In this document: piece by piece, positions 21,340 to 30,981 of the stretch
Layout of the letters: every line of letters begins with the position of its first letter
Numbering within the stretch: the stretch's first letter is position 1
Source of the DNA: Vibrio maritimus
GTDB lineage: Bacteria; Pseudomonadota; Gammaproteobacteria; Enterobacterales; Vibrionaceae
Direction: 5' to 3'
Assembly: GCA_000755425.1 (NCBI GenBank)
Contig: BBMT01000007.1
Span: 62,001 to 126,000 of the forward strand
Length of the DNA: 64,000 nt
Program-made: the position numbers and the translations under genes
Notes under the pieces: model-generated
Databases searched by the model: none
Told to the model about the DNA's origin: nothing
The model's input: the letters and a program-made list of their open reading frames with translations, nothing else

Positions 21340-23309
21340 CTAAACAGAAACCTCATCCAACACTCGGAATACCGACTCATCGATATGGCCTTCGTACACT
21401 TGCTTGCATACTTTCTTTCGTACCGCGAGAGCTGAAATCAATCTTTCGATAGATAGGTGCTTGTTCTCCTGACGAGAATTGTAAAGCTCTACTACACGGC
21501 TCAATACTTCATAAGCGATGATATCCCCATCGACACGCAACCAATCGAGCTTCTCCATGAGCTCAGAACACTCTTGTTTGATCGAAGCTATCGAATGACC
21601 CGTCATGGCAGACAAAGCGGTTACACTGCGTTCTAGAGCCTCTGGTGAGGTGTATTTGGATAGAATGATGGTGATCTCATCTGCATTGATCTCTACCAAG
21701 TGCTTACGTTGCTTAACTCGACGACCTAAATTACCTCTAGGAGAGGGCGCTTTACGCTGGATAGCTCAAATTCACCATCAATGATGGTCGACAATTCATC
21801 GAGCTGCTTGCGAGTCACGAGTTCATTGCGTAGTGGGTTAGGTAGAGTTGGGGCCATATTACGTTTGCCCGCATTGGTAGTGCGAGCACGTGAATAGCGC
21901 AATACTTCTTCCACGTCACAGCGAATATCGACTTGGAAATCAGGCAATTTTGCATCCGGATCGTGGCACGTCAACGTTAAGTGGTAGCCCCACAAATTGA
22001 CGTCAAACTTGTTCGGTGACTCCACATGTTCAGCAAGATTACGAAGCTCACGTAGCAAGTCCATAGAGAAACGGCGCCATTCAATATTGCGAGCCAATTT
22101 CTGATTCAAATCTGACAGCATCAATGAATCGGTATGACGACGAGCCATACGGCTACGAAAGTAAGAATAAAGTTGGAACACGAGCGTGTGCTGCTTCAAG
22201 ATCTCAGGTGGGAACAAGAAGAAATAATCTCGAGTAAGAAGCTCTTCGTAGAATGATGGCTCCCATACCAAAATGTACAGGTTTGGTTTGATCTTAATCT
22301 CACCATCCGCGCCTTCTCGAGGCGCTTCTTCAGATGCAGTGATCGTTCTTGCTAAAAATCTAAAACGATCACTCTTAAAGCCTTCCGGCATGTTTTCACT
22401 GAGCCAGCGGCCGGTGAGTTCATGCAACTGAAAATCGGTAAATTCAATGCGATCGATGCTATCGCGAATGGAGTCACGAGCCGGCCCACTGTCTTTTTTG
22501 CCACGCAATGACAGGATATCAGTGATATAGAGTGGCGTTTTGTTAGGCACATGCTTCGCATCAAGATGATATTCCTCATGATGATGATCATGATACTGAA
22601 CGGTAAGAGTGAACAACGCGAACAGTGTCATGAGATCATCCACTGTCATGATATTCTTAGAAGAGCGTGTTTCGATCACGGCTTTCGTTCCGGAGATCGA
22701 AACCATTGATTTTTGATAACTTTTACGCGTTCTAGGTGGTGCAAGCGCTTGATCGATGATCCCTGCCCAATTTGTAGGGGAGACAACAAATTGATCCGCT
22801 TCATCACGCATTGCTGGTGGCGTATATAAACCGTGCTCGTTGAGAAGGCGTTTGTTTACTTGAGTTTGAGCAAGTGCTTTGGATTTTTTTTGTTTCTCGG
22901 ATTGTTTAACAGATTCTGTCACCAAGCTCGTTGCACCAAGTACAGATACAAGTTGGTTGGGATTGATGAAGCGATGAAGCATAGTTTTACCTGCTAATCC
23001 TTCTTCAAATCTTACACCATGCTGGCTGAACAAACCGATGTTTACTGCGGCACGCAATCGCTGTTGAATTGCTGCACGAGTTAACTTGCCATCCGTTGCG
23101 TCAATCAGTTCGGTTGTTGAAACAAAGCCGTCTTTAGAGCTGAAACCACGTAGGGAAATTAGATTCAATAGCTCAAGGATACTTTTGGTTACGCCTTTGA
23201 AATGTTGGTATTGCTCGATCCAATCAACGGCTGTTTCCGTGACTTCGAAAAGGTGTCCGCCTTTGTGATCCCGTGGGGATCTAATCAAGATTTTATCTTC
23301 ACTGCTCAT
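21340..23309 (-). CDS. rctB: Chromosome-2 replication initiator RctB, one frameshift
   Basis: Initiator that binds the iterons of the secondary-chromosome origin and opens it. Repaired length is 656 residues (V. cholerae RctB: 658). The N-terminus MSSEDKILIRSPRDHKGGHL and long central stretches (SPTNWAGIIDQALAPPRTRK, NLYILVWEPSFYEELLTRDY) match RctB closely. A one-base deletion near 21767, at the FE-PIQRKAPSPRG junction, splits the last 140 residues from the rest; the frame is clear on both sides and the gene is essential, so this must be a sequence error. It is transcribed away from the origin, and its promoter lies in the AT-rich region where RctB represses itself. Confidence 0.96.
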
Positions 23310-23339
23310 GGTTGGATCTAGATCACATTATCCGTAAAT

Positions 23340-23480
23340 TCGATATTGTTCCATAGAATAATGAAATTTAGATCATAAATAAAGCGCTATTTTGTTTATT
23401 GGTAAAAAGACTGATCTTTATGATTATACTGATCTTATTTGATTAAGTGATCTTATGATCTGTGAAAGAAAACCACCATA
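23340..23480. other. AT-rich unwinding region and rctB promoter
   Basis: Strongly AT-rich, with a run of related units (TGATCTTTATGATT, TGATCTTATTTGATT, TGATCTTATGATCTG at about 23412-23462) that carry TGATC without the full iteron. In V. cholerae RctB binds such ATCA-type repeats as single strands after melting. The rctB promoter must lie here too. Confidence 0.7.
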
Positions 23481-23524
23481 AGTAACTGAAAATAAAAGTG
23501 ATTACTTTACGCCCTTACGGAACT

Positions 23525-23644
23525 ATGATCAACACAATTACGAAACCATGATCATCATATTTTGAAAGCATGATCAACTCATACCGAATGCATGATCACC
23601 GTGGTATTGAAAGCTTGATCATCATAGCTTCGGATCAATGATCA
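23525..23644 (+). repeat. Six RctB iterons with 22-23 bp period
   Basis: Cores at 23525, 23548, 23570, 23592, 23615 (TTGATCA variant) and 23638; the others are ATGATCA. Steps are 23, 22, 22, 23 and 23 bp, so all sit on one face of the helix two turns apart. Most are preceded by GAAA-CC/GC. Each contains a Dam site. This equals the six-12-mer array of V. cholerae oriCII. Confidence 0.93.
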
Positions 23645-23659
23645 TCATCTAGTGACAAG

Positions 23660-23668
23660 TTATCCACA
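23660..23668 (+). other. DnaA box (TTATCCACA)
   Basis: Perfect consensus DnaA box 16 bp beyond the last iteron core, the same position relative to the array as in V. cholerae, where DnaA is required in addition to RctB. Confidence 0.9.
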
Positions 23669-23773
23669 GAAATAGTAGAAAAGCTGTGTGTAGATTAGAG
23701 AATATCTTGGTCAATCCTCAAGTTTTACTCCGAAAGCATGATCAAGTAGAGCCCGACTGAAGAAGAAATAGTC

Positions 23774-23802
23774 AAATTGTCGCTTTGTAATACAGACAAT
23801 TT
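23774..23802. repeat. Inverted repeat in the control region
   Basis: AAATTGTC (23774-23781) pairs with GACAATTT (23795-23802) across 13 bases. It could be a weak terminator or structure of an rctA-type transcript. Confidence 0.45.
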
Positions 23803-24112
23803 TGCGAGCCATTGAATCCGAGCAATGGTTTGTTGTTATACCTTTGGCTGCGACATCTCCGGAACTATGATCAAGTGATTTAACCTAATAACTGCCGTGT
23901 TTCGATTTCAGTGTATTTATACGCCAATTAGAGCACTATCCTTTGCTTCGCGGGACTTAAGCCGTAATCTAACCGAGTTTTTACATGCTTCCGTGGTGCT
24001 CATTTACTTGATCATTGTTCCGCTCATGATGATCATCGTTTGGGATTAAGTATAGCTACTCTCGTTAGAGAGTTTTCCTTGATCATGCTTTCATAGACTA
24101 GCTGTTTCCCGA

Positions 24113-24145
24113 AACAATGATCAAGGGTATACCTTGATCATTGTT
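24113..24145. repeat. Palindrome of two head-to-head iterons
   Basis: Perfect 14-bp inverted repeat (24113-24126 with 24132-24145) with a 5-bp centre. Each arm carries CAATGATCAAGG. The architecture is the same as the off-origin palindrome at 16128-16165. Confidence 0.8.
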
Positions 24146-24312
24146 CCAAAGCTGATTTGTTTTTGTGATAGATATGCTTTTCTCATTAATCAGAACAGTA
24201 AAATTCTGAATATCATTACTGCTAAGATGTGATCGGCCGTTCTTAAAATGTCTTCAATTAAGCAACCTCCGTAATTTATAGGCTAGGTTGTATCGTTCCG
24301 ATAGAATTTGTC

Positions 24313-24325
24313 TTTACATTGTAAA
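24313..24325. other. Origin-proximal parS2 site (TTTACATTGTAAA)
   Basis: Exact match to TTTACANTGTAAA, 221 bp upstream of parA2 and about 650 bp from the DnaA box. It may also let ParB2 influence the parAB2 promoter. Confidence 0.88.
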
Positions 24326-24545
24326 TGAGTGACGCGGTAACACTTTTAAAGTTTTGAGTTTTCAGGGTACTTTTCTTCATAGAATTACTCACTATTTGGT
24401 GATACTTTGCGCAAATAATCATCATAGAGCTAGATACCAGTCAAATTAATGTAAATAATCTATGTTGATGAGTGGACAGCTTTTTCTTGAGATTGTACGA
24501 TATTGCTGTACATAAACAATTAGGTTACTTGGTTGGAACTTGGGT

Positions 24546-25761
24546 ATGAAAAGAGAACAAACAATAGATAATCTCTACCAACTTGCAGAGCAAACTCAGC
24601 AAGTACAAGCGGATCGTATTGAAATCGTTTTGGAAGAGCGCAGTGATGACCACTTCCCAGCGATGTCAAAAGCGATGATGGAAACTCGCTCTGGCCTAAC
24701 TCGCAGAAAGCTAGATGATGCCATCAGTAAAATGGAGCAGGGCGGTCATCAGTTACGAAAACAACGCCAATCACTACTCTATTTCGTTGCAAGAAGCGCA
24801 TATGTTAATGGATGCGGCAGGCGTTCCTAAGTTCCACGAGCGCAAGAATAGCGCTAACAACAAGCCATGGATCATCAACGTACAAAACCAAAAGGGTGGT
24901 ACGGGTAAGTCGATGAGTGCTGTACACCTGGCGGCTTGCTTGGCGTTGAATCTAGATAAACGCTACCGTATTTGTCTAATTGACCTTGATCCCCAAGGCT
25001 CACTTCGTTTGTTCCTAAACCCGCAAATCAGCGTTGCTGACCACGAGAATATCTATTCTGCGGTTGATGTGATGTTGGAAAATGTCCCAGAAGGTACAGA
25101 GATTGACTTAGAGTTTCTTCGTCGTAACGTACTACTGCCAACGCAATATCCAAATCTTAAAACGGTATCTGCGTTTCCAGAAGATGCCATGTTTAACGCT
25201 GAAGCGTGGCAAACGCTGTCGCAAAGCCAATCTCTCGACATCGTTAAACTTCTGAAAGAGAAACTGATCGACAAGATTGCTGAAGACTTCGATGTCATTA
25301 TGATTGATACCGGTCCTCACGTAGATCCGCTAGTATGGAATGCAATGTACGCATCTAACGCATTGCTAATTCCATGTGCCGCCAAACGTCTTGACTGGGC
25401 GTCAACAGTGAACTTCTTCCAGCACTTGCCAACGGTTTATGAGATGTTCCCTGAAGACTGGAAGGGGTTAGAGTTCGTTCGTCTAATGCCTACGATGTTT
25501 GAAGATGACAATAAGAAGCAAGTGTCGGTACTAACAGAAATGAACTACTTACTTGGCGATCAAGTGATGATGGCCACCATCCCAAGAAGCCGTGCATTTG
25601 AGACTTGTGCTGATACCTACAGCACGGTTTTCGATTTAACGGCGTCTGATTTTGAGGGTGGTAAGAAAACTTTGGCTGTTGCTCAAGACGCTGTTCAAAA
25701 AAGTGCACTAGAGTTAGAAAGAGTATTGCACAGCAACTGGGCTTCACTGAATCAAGGGTAA
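24546..25761 (+). CDS. parA2: Chromosome-2 partition ATPase ParA2, one frameshift
   Basis: Walker ATPase that segregates chromosome 2 with ParB2 and parS2. The start ATG at 24546 gives MKREQTIDNLYQLAEQTQQV, the V. cholerae-like N-terminus, followed by an HTH-like region. The deviant Walker A motif QKGGTGKS comes after IINVQN, then LIDLDPQGS, and the Walker B region VIMIDTGPH. The frame moves by plus one near 24752 (GGHQ to YENNANHYS), best explained by loss of two T from TTTT. Repaired length is about 405 residues. parB2 follows after 8 bp, so the two form an operon. Confidence 0.95.
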
Positions 25762-25769
25762 TGTAAGAA

Positions 25770-26741
25770 ATGGCAATTAAAACTTCAGAATTAAACGCCA
25801 AGCTATTTGGTAAAGCAAACAAACGCCGTGCAACGACGCCACAAGAGGCACAAACGGCTGCAAAAGAGCAGGCACAAGTGATTGAACTGTCTGTCGCGGG
25901 TGAAGAACTTGTGTCGTTTGAATTGGTTCGCGTGCCAGCAAATGAAGTAGAAACTAACACATTTGTTTTCCAAGAAAACGCGCGTGAGCAGTCTTTTTTA
26001 AACGAGCATGCACTGTCAGACGTATTGGCAACATTGCGCGACAAAGGTCAGCAATACCCTGCAGTTGGTCGCCGTCAAGCTGACGGTACCATCGAGGTAT
26101 TGGATGGTAGCCGCCGTCGTATGTCATGTATCTTGGCGCAAAAAGAGTTTCTGATTTACGTTGCGGAAAACATTAACTCTGAACACGCTAAGTTCCTTTC
26201 TGATGTCGCAAATGCTCATAAGCCTCTTTCACTTTATGAAAAAGGCAAAGAGATGCTTGCTAAACTCGAAAATGGTGAAGCAGAAGACCAAAAAGCATTG
26301 GCAAAAATGTTCCAGTGCAGCGAAGCATTGGTTAGTGGTGCTCTTAAGGCCGCAGACTTGCCGCTAGAGCTGCTTCAAGCGTATCCAAACGTGAGTGACT
26401 TAGGGCGTCCAACGATTGTTAGATTGCACAAGCAGTTCAGCGAACTCGATAAAGATAACCAGACTAAACTCATTGATCGTTGTCAGCAGTCGGAAGGTTA
26501 TGTTTGGCAAACTAGCCAGGCTCAGGGCGTTGCTCGCATTACCAAAGATGTGTCTGAAACACTTGAAAACTGGATACATGAACTGTCACCGCCAAAACGT
26601 GCCAAAGTGACAAAGATTGATTTAGTAAAAGGCCGTGCAAGTTATACGCGCAAAGGGCCAAACCTAGCGATTAACCTGAAAAAGGTCGATGACCAAACCA
26701 TGGAACAAATCCTAGAGTTTTTGAAGCAAAAAATGCAATAA
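25770..26741 (+). CDS. parB2: Chromosome-2 partition protein ParB2
   Basis: 323 residues, intact. DNA-binding CTPase-family partner of ParA2 that loads on parS2 sites. Visible are the ParB N-domain (PAVGRRQADGTIEVLDGSRR, residues about 90-115), a helix-turn-helix (ALAKMFQCSEALVSGALKAADLP, about 170-192) and a C-terminal dimerisation segment. The GSRR element replaces the GERR seen in chromosome-1 ParB, as usual for plasmid-like type Ia ParB. Cotranscribed with parA2; a terminator follows. Confidence 0.95.
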   Translation: MAIKTSELNAKLFGKANKRRATTPQEAQTAAKEQAQVIELSVAGEELVSFELVRVPANEVETNTFVFQENAREQSFLNEHALSDVLATLRDKGQQYPAVGRRQADGTIEVLDGSRRRMSCILAQKEFLIYVAENINSEHAKFLSDVANAHKPLSLYEKGKEMLAKLENGEAEDQKALAKMFQCSEALVSGALKAADLPLELLQAYPNVSDLGRPTIVRLHKQFSELDKDNQTKLIDRCQQSEGYVWQTSQAQGVARITKDVSETLENWIHELSPPKRAKVTKIDLVKGRASYTRKGPNLAINLKKVDDQTMEQILEFLKQKMQ

Positions 26742-26751
26742 GTTCCACAAC

Positions 26752-26780
26752 AATACCCCGCAAGAGTGGGGTATTTTTTT
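26752..26780 (+). terminator. Terminator of the parAB2 operon
   Basis: AATACCCC (26752-26759) pairs with GGGGTATT (26768-26775) and is followed by seven T residues in total. Confidence 0.9.
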
Positions 26781-26818
26781 GTGTTAAGATTGGCCAAGGT
26801 TTCTAACAATGACGTCGC

Positions 26819-28906
26819 ATGGCAAATCACTCTCTATCCTCTCGCATTGACTCACAGCTAAGCTCTATAACTCAATTACAGCAGCTCGCTCAGACCCAAT
26901 GTGTTCGCGCAGTAACGGTCTTGAAAGGTGAATCACAATGGCAGCAAACTTTGCTTGCTCTTGTTGTTGACCACTTTCCTCAGCAATCTCGATTCCATAT
27001 AGGCTCAGAGAAAATTGACGGACTTGTTAATGTTCCCTCCAATCAAGGTAAGCGCCTTTTAGGGCAAGATACGCAGATGTTAGTGGTCACCATTGATGAG
27101 CAATTTGACGCTAACAGTTTTAACGCTGCGCTTGGTACTCTGGTTGGCGGTGGGTTGCTTATTTTGCTGCATACTGAAAAATCTTCGCTCCATCCTTGGC
27201 TTGTCGGTGCAATATCAGAGTTGCCAATGCTTGAAGAAAGTAGCTTAGAAGTTGCACAGCCAAGTTGTTTTTGTTTAGACGATGAAACCCGCCTAGCATC
27301 GCTTACATCGAATAGCGCTGCTAACCGATTTGAACAGCAAGAGCAGGCGATAGAGCTTATTCATCATGTTGTCACGGGACACAGAAAACGCCCGCTTGTT
27401 CTAACGGCAGATCGTGGCCGTGGGAAAACCAGCGCGCTGGGTATTGCTGCAGCTAGGTTTAATGGTCAGCGGCCTTTACGCGTTTTGATTACTGCGCCAA
27501 GTAAATCGGCAGTGGTATCAGCACTCGCGCACTTTAACAGTGAGCTGGAGGGACAGAGTTTATCTGCTTCTAGCGTAACACTCGAGTTTGTTGCGCCAGA
27601 CGAACTGTTACAGACCAAGCCAAACTGTGATTTGTTGTTCGTCGACGAGGCCGCTGCACTACCTATCTCGATGCTAAAGCAGATGGTGGAGCACTACCAC
27701 CGGATGGTCATTAGTACCACCATCCATGGTTACGAAGGATGTGGCCGAGGTTTTAGTGTTAAGTTTCTACCGTGGCTAACTGAGAATCGAAAAGATGCTA
27801 AAAGCTATCACCTCGACTCCCCAATTCGTTGGAGCCAGTATGATTTATTAGAGCCGTGGGCTTCATCTACGTTCTTGTTGAATGCAGAACTCAGCTCATT
27901 GCCTGAACCTATGGTTAAAGAATCGATCCGACGCGATGCACTAACTTGGGAGTCTTTCGATGCAGAGAGTGCGTCTTTGGATCGTGAGCGTCTTGATGCG
28001 GCTTTCGCTTTATTGGTGAATGCTCATTATCAAACTTCGCCTAATGACCTGATGTGGTTGTTAAACAGTAAAACCATGAAGCTGTATATCATGAGTTACG
28101 ACGACATCGTTGTTGGTAGTATTTTGGTGAATAGGGAAGGGCAGCTAGACCGCGATCTTATTGAACGTGTTCAGTTGGGTCGAGCTCGTCCCGCTGGCCA
28201 TCTGGTGCCAATGGAGTTATCAAATCACCTCGGATTATCGGCAGCTGCGTTGCAATCTTGCCTTCGTATTATGCGAATTGCTGTTCATCCATTACTACAA
28301 GGTAAAGGTCTAGGAAGCGAAATGTTGACTGCGTTGTCTCAAGTGGCAAAAGGCAATGTCGATTATCTAGCTACAAACTTTGGCGCCACAGCAGAGCTTG
28401 TTCGTTTCTGGAAAACAAATGAGTTTTTACCTGTTCGTATTGGTAGTGCGAAAGATAAAGCAAGCGGCACTTATAGCAGTACTTTCATTTGCCCACTATC
28501 TCTAGAAAGCGTTGAATGGATCGATGAAGCTCGTAATCAGTTTGGTGATTCCTTACATTTTGCTCTTCGCTCGCATGCTCAGGATGTTGACCCATCGCTA
28601 GCGCTTTCTCTACTTAAAAGTGCAGAGTTTATATCTTTGTCGTCAATCTCTGTTTCCCCTTTGGTAGCAAACTATGCAAGAGGAGGGAACAGTTTCAATT
28701 CGGCTCGGCCTTTCTTGGTGCCGCTAATACCGTTGGCATTGTCACTTAATGGTGGCCATGTGAGTCCGCTCATTGTTGCTGTAGTTATCCAAGAGTGGAG
28801 CTGGACAACGATCGCGGAGTACTTTGGCTTTGCTGGCAAGAAGCAAGCCGAGCAAGCATTTCGTCAAGAACTTTTTCAACTGTTGACTGTTTTACAGTGT
28901 AAATAG
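26819..28906 (+). CDS. tmcA: tRNA(Met) cytidine acetyltransferase TmcA
   Basis: 695 residues, intact (E. coli TmcA: 671). It makes N4-acetylcytidine at the wobble base of elongator tRNA-Met from acetyl-CoA and ATP. Domains in order are an N-terminal domain, a RecD-like helicase module with Walker A DRGRGKTSALG (about residues 198-208) and Walker B LFVDEAAALP (about 275-285), the GYEGCGRGF segment, a GNAT fold with RIAVHPLLQGKGLGSEML (about 490-508), and a C-terminal tRNA-binding tail. A parS2 site spans its stop codon. It follows the parAB2 terminator and has its own short leader. Confidence 0.95.
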   Translation: MANHSLSSRIDSQLSSITQLQQLAQTQCVRAVTVLKGESQWQQTLLALVVDHFPQQSRFHIGSEKIDGLVNVPSNQGKRLLGQDTQMLVVTIDEQFDANSFNAALGTLVGGGLLILLHTEKSSLHPWLVGAISELPMLEESSLEVAQPSCFCLDDETRLASLTSNSAANRFEQQEQAIELIHHVVTGHRKRPLVLTADRGRGKTSALGIAAARFNGQRPLRVLITAPSKSAVVSALAHFNSELEGQSLSASSVTLEFVAPDELLQTKPNCDLLFVDEAAALPISMLKQMVEHYHRMVISTTIHGYEGCGRGFSVKFLPWLTENRKDAKSYHLDSPIRWSQYDLLEPWASSTFLLNAELSSLPEPMVKESIRRDALTWESFDAESASLDRERLDAAFALLVNAHYQTSPNDLMWLLNSKTMKLYIMSYDDIVVGSILVNREGQLDRDLIERVQLGRARPAGHLVPMELSNHLGLSAAALQSCLRIMRIAVHPLLQGKGLGSEMLTALSQVAKGNVDYLATNFGATAELVRFWKTNEFLPVRIGSAKDKASGTYSSTFICPLSLESVEWIDEARNQFGDSLHFALRSHAQDVDPSLALSLLKSAEFISLSSISVSPLVANYARGGNSFNSARPFLVPLIPLALSLNGGHVSPLIVAVVIQEWSWTTIAEYFGFAGKKQAEQAFRQELFQLLTVLQCK

Positions 28907-28994
28907 ACTCACTCCTTACCTCTCCAGATTTACACTGTAAACGACAAGAGTGTTTACAGTGTAAATTCATCATTGCTGATTTTTACACTGTAAA
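28891..28994. repeat. Cluster of four parS2 sites
   Basis: Exact TTTACANTGTAAA palindromes at 28891-28903 (inside the tmcA stop region), 28929-28941, 28953-28965 and 28982-28994, with starts 38, 24 and 29 bp apart. The centre base alternates G, C, G, C. Such density suggests the main ParB2 loading centre of this chromosome arm, 4.6-4.7 kb from the origin-proximal parS2. Confidence 0.9.
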
Positions 28995-29215
28995 TCGCTT
29001 CAAACCATTTCTATATATCTTACTGATACCGCACCTTATTCTAGAATCCCGTTCAAAGTATTGAACAATTTACCGTGAGCACTCCCGTAGTTTTTGCTGA
29101 TAACGGTAGTCTCAGTAGTGAGACTTCACTAAGATACAATTAATTATTGAAGCATGATCACACTCGCAACAATGTTCGGCGAGCGTGAGTTCGCATAAGG
29201 AAGTGGTCGTCAGTC
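28995..29215 (+). promoter_or_regulatory. Leader of the fapA-like gene with hairpin and single iteron core
   Basis: Holds a GTCTCA-GTAG-TGAGAC hairpin (29109-29124) and an ATGATCA core at 29154-29160 with iteron-like left flank GAAGC. There is no T run after the hairpin. The promoter of the FapA-like gene must lie here. Confidence 0.45.
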
Positions 29216-30888
29216 ATGTGGAAAAGCGTTTTATCTCTCTCTTCGGATAAGCAACAAGTCATTGCTCAATTGCCAAAAGAATACGAGCAAGGTTTGGCAT
29301 TGGAGCTTACCTTACTTGGCAATGCCCTGCAGGAAATCAACGCACAGGATTACTGGGTTGATGACAGTGCCGTGAATCAATTTATCAAATCGGCACAAGC
29401 GGCAAAAGGGGAAGCATTTTCAGGTTTGACGCTCGCTGAGATACGTAACGCAACCGCAGAAGTCGTGCTCACTGAGCAAGACATGTTGGCGAGCATTAAG
29501 GTAACTGGAGCGTACGCCGGCGAAGCTTTAGCACCGAATGACATTATCTCCGCTTTAACCACCGCTCGAGTTGTGAAAGGTCTCAATAAGAAAGCGCTTA
29601 AAAAAGTACTGTTGCTTAGTCAGCAGTTGAAAAAAGGCGAAACGTACACCCAGCCAGTTGCGATAGGTAAGCGTCCAAAAGAAGGTAAAGATGCCCAGTT
29701 TATTCCTCTGGTTGCCGACCCGAAGCAGCGAGTCTTAAAACCTCAACAAGCGGGTTCCAACGGCAAAGTCGATATGCGAGATTTGGGCGCTGTCGTCACC
29801 GTCGGCGAAAATGAACAAGTGATGCGACGTATTCCTGCGATACCAGGAGAAAACGGCTATACCGTCACGGGCGCTATTATTCCACCAAGACCAGTAAAAG
29901 ACCTACCTCTAAAACCAGGCGCGGGTACACGTTTCTCTCCAGATAACCCAAACACGTTATTGTCGACGATGTCAGGTATGCCAATCATCAAAGCCTCCGG
30001 CATTGAAATAGACGAGGCGCTTTGTCTAAGTAATGTCGATATCTCAACAGGCCACATTAAGTTTAAAGGCAGTGTAGTGATCTCTGGCAATGTAGAGCCG
30101 AACATGGAAGTGACTGCGACTGGCACTATCACGGTCGGCGGTTTTGTTGAATCGGCATTTCTAAAAGCGAAAGGCGATATTACTGTCGCGAAAGGCATTA
30201 TCGGTCACAATGTTGATGACGGTGAAAAGAAATCTTGCCGATTGGAGTCTGGAGGAGACGTCGTTGCTAATTACGCACAGTTTGCGGATATCCGTGCCAA
30301 AGGCGATATTCACTTCACTGTGCATAGTCTGAATAACGACATACGTTGCTCCGGCGATTTGTTGGTGATAGGTAGCAACAAGAAGCAGGGCACATTGAGT
30401 GGGGGTGAAGCCAAAGTTGGCGGGAAGGTGCAATGTCATCATCTTGGTGTTGAAGGCGATACAGCGACCTACATTCAAGCGTTTGCTAACTATGAGCATT
30501 ATGCTAAGAAGCTTGAGCAATTGCAAGAACGCTACACAGAGCTACAAGAGCGTAAAATGATCTCCATCAGGCGTGAGATTGAACTTAAGAAATCCCTAAA
30601 TCGAGTCGAAGCGACGAGCAAAATGCCGAGCTCGCAGCGCTAAACAGTGCCGATACCGAAGCATTAGATGCACTGAATGAAGAGAAAGAGCGCATCGAGC
30701 TCGAACTGTACGCGAAACTTGAGTTAAATACCGTAGAGTCAGTGATGCAAACTCATACCCGCGTTACTGTTCAGTTCGATGATGAGAAGGTGACGACTCG
30801 CTCCACACACGGTCCGGCTACTTTTAGCTTTAACAAACAGACCATTACCTTCGCGCCTAAATTGAAAGAAGAAGATATCTTAGTGTAA
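29216..30888 (+). CDS. FapA-like DUF342 protein, one frameshift
   Basis: 557 residues after repair. The centre carries the DUF342/FapA beta-helix with repeated short strands (KFKGSVVISGNVEPNMEVTA, KAKGDITVAKGIIGH, RAKGDIHFTVHSL, CSGDLLVIG). A C-terminal coiled coil starts near residue 420 and a small terminal domain ends KLKEEDILV. The family takes its name from a flagellar/cell-shape assembly protein of unsettled function, often called polymer-forming cytoskeletal-like; no enzyme activity is implied. A one-base loss in an A run near 30619 stops the frame early at 30641-30643. Single-gene unit with a terminator downstream. Confidence 0.85.
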
Positions 30889-30907
30889 CTCCATCCGATA
30901 CGAGTGC

Positions 30908-30947
30908 GTGAGACTCCCGCAATTCAGTCAAGCGCGTCTCACTTTTT
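30908..30947 (+). terminator. Terminator of the fapA-like gene
   Basis: GTGAGAC (30908-30914) pairs with GTCTCAC (30936-30942), followed by TTTTT. The loop is long at 21 bases. Confidence 0.65.
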
Positions 30948-30981
30948 CTGCTTCCATAGCGTGGCGCCATTCCCTAACGTA

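Larger units (their letters stand above)
23738..24145. repeat. Second iteron block (inc/rctA-type region)
   Basis: ATGATCA cores at 23738(+), 23867(+), 24009(-), 24029(+), 24080(-), 24117(+) and 24135(-), irregularly spaced. Flanks repeat: CGAAAGCATGATCAAG, GGAACTATGATCAA and GGAACAATGATCAAG. Irregular, mixed-orientation iterons on the side away from rctB match the copy-number control region of V. cholerae. No protein is encoded here. Confidence 0.8.
23310..24545. other. Replication origin of chromosome 2 (oriCII) with inc/rctA-like region
   Basis: Non-coding region between rctB and parA2. In order from rctB it holds an AT-rich unwinding segment, six regularly spaced iterons, a DnaA box, and an inhibitory-type region with seven more iterons in both orientations, then a parS2 site. 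There are 21 GATC sites in 23320-24141, against about three expected, in keeping with Dam-dependent RctB binding and SeqA control. The order is the same as in V. cholerae oriCII. I could not place the 39-mer RctB sites with confidence. Confidence 0.93.

Noticed and set aside
23310..24545. Reading the GATC-rich repeats as a CRISPR array or mobile-element end
   Set aside because: Repeats are short 7-12-mers at helical spacing next to rctB, with no long repeat-spacer pattern, cas genes or transposase.
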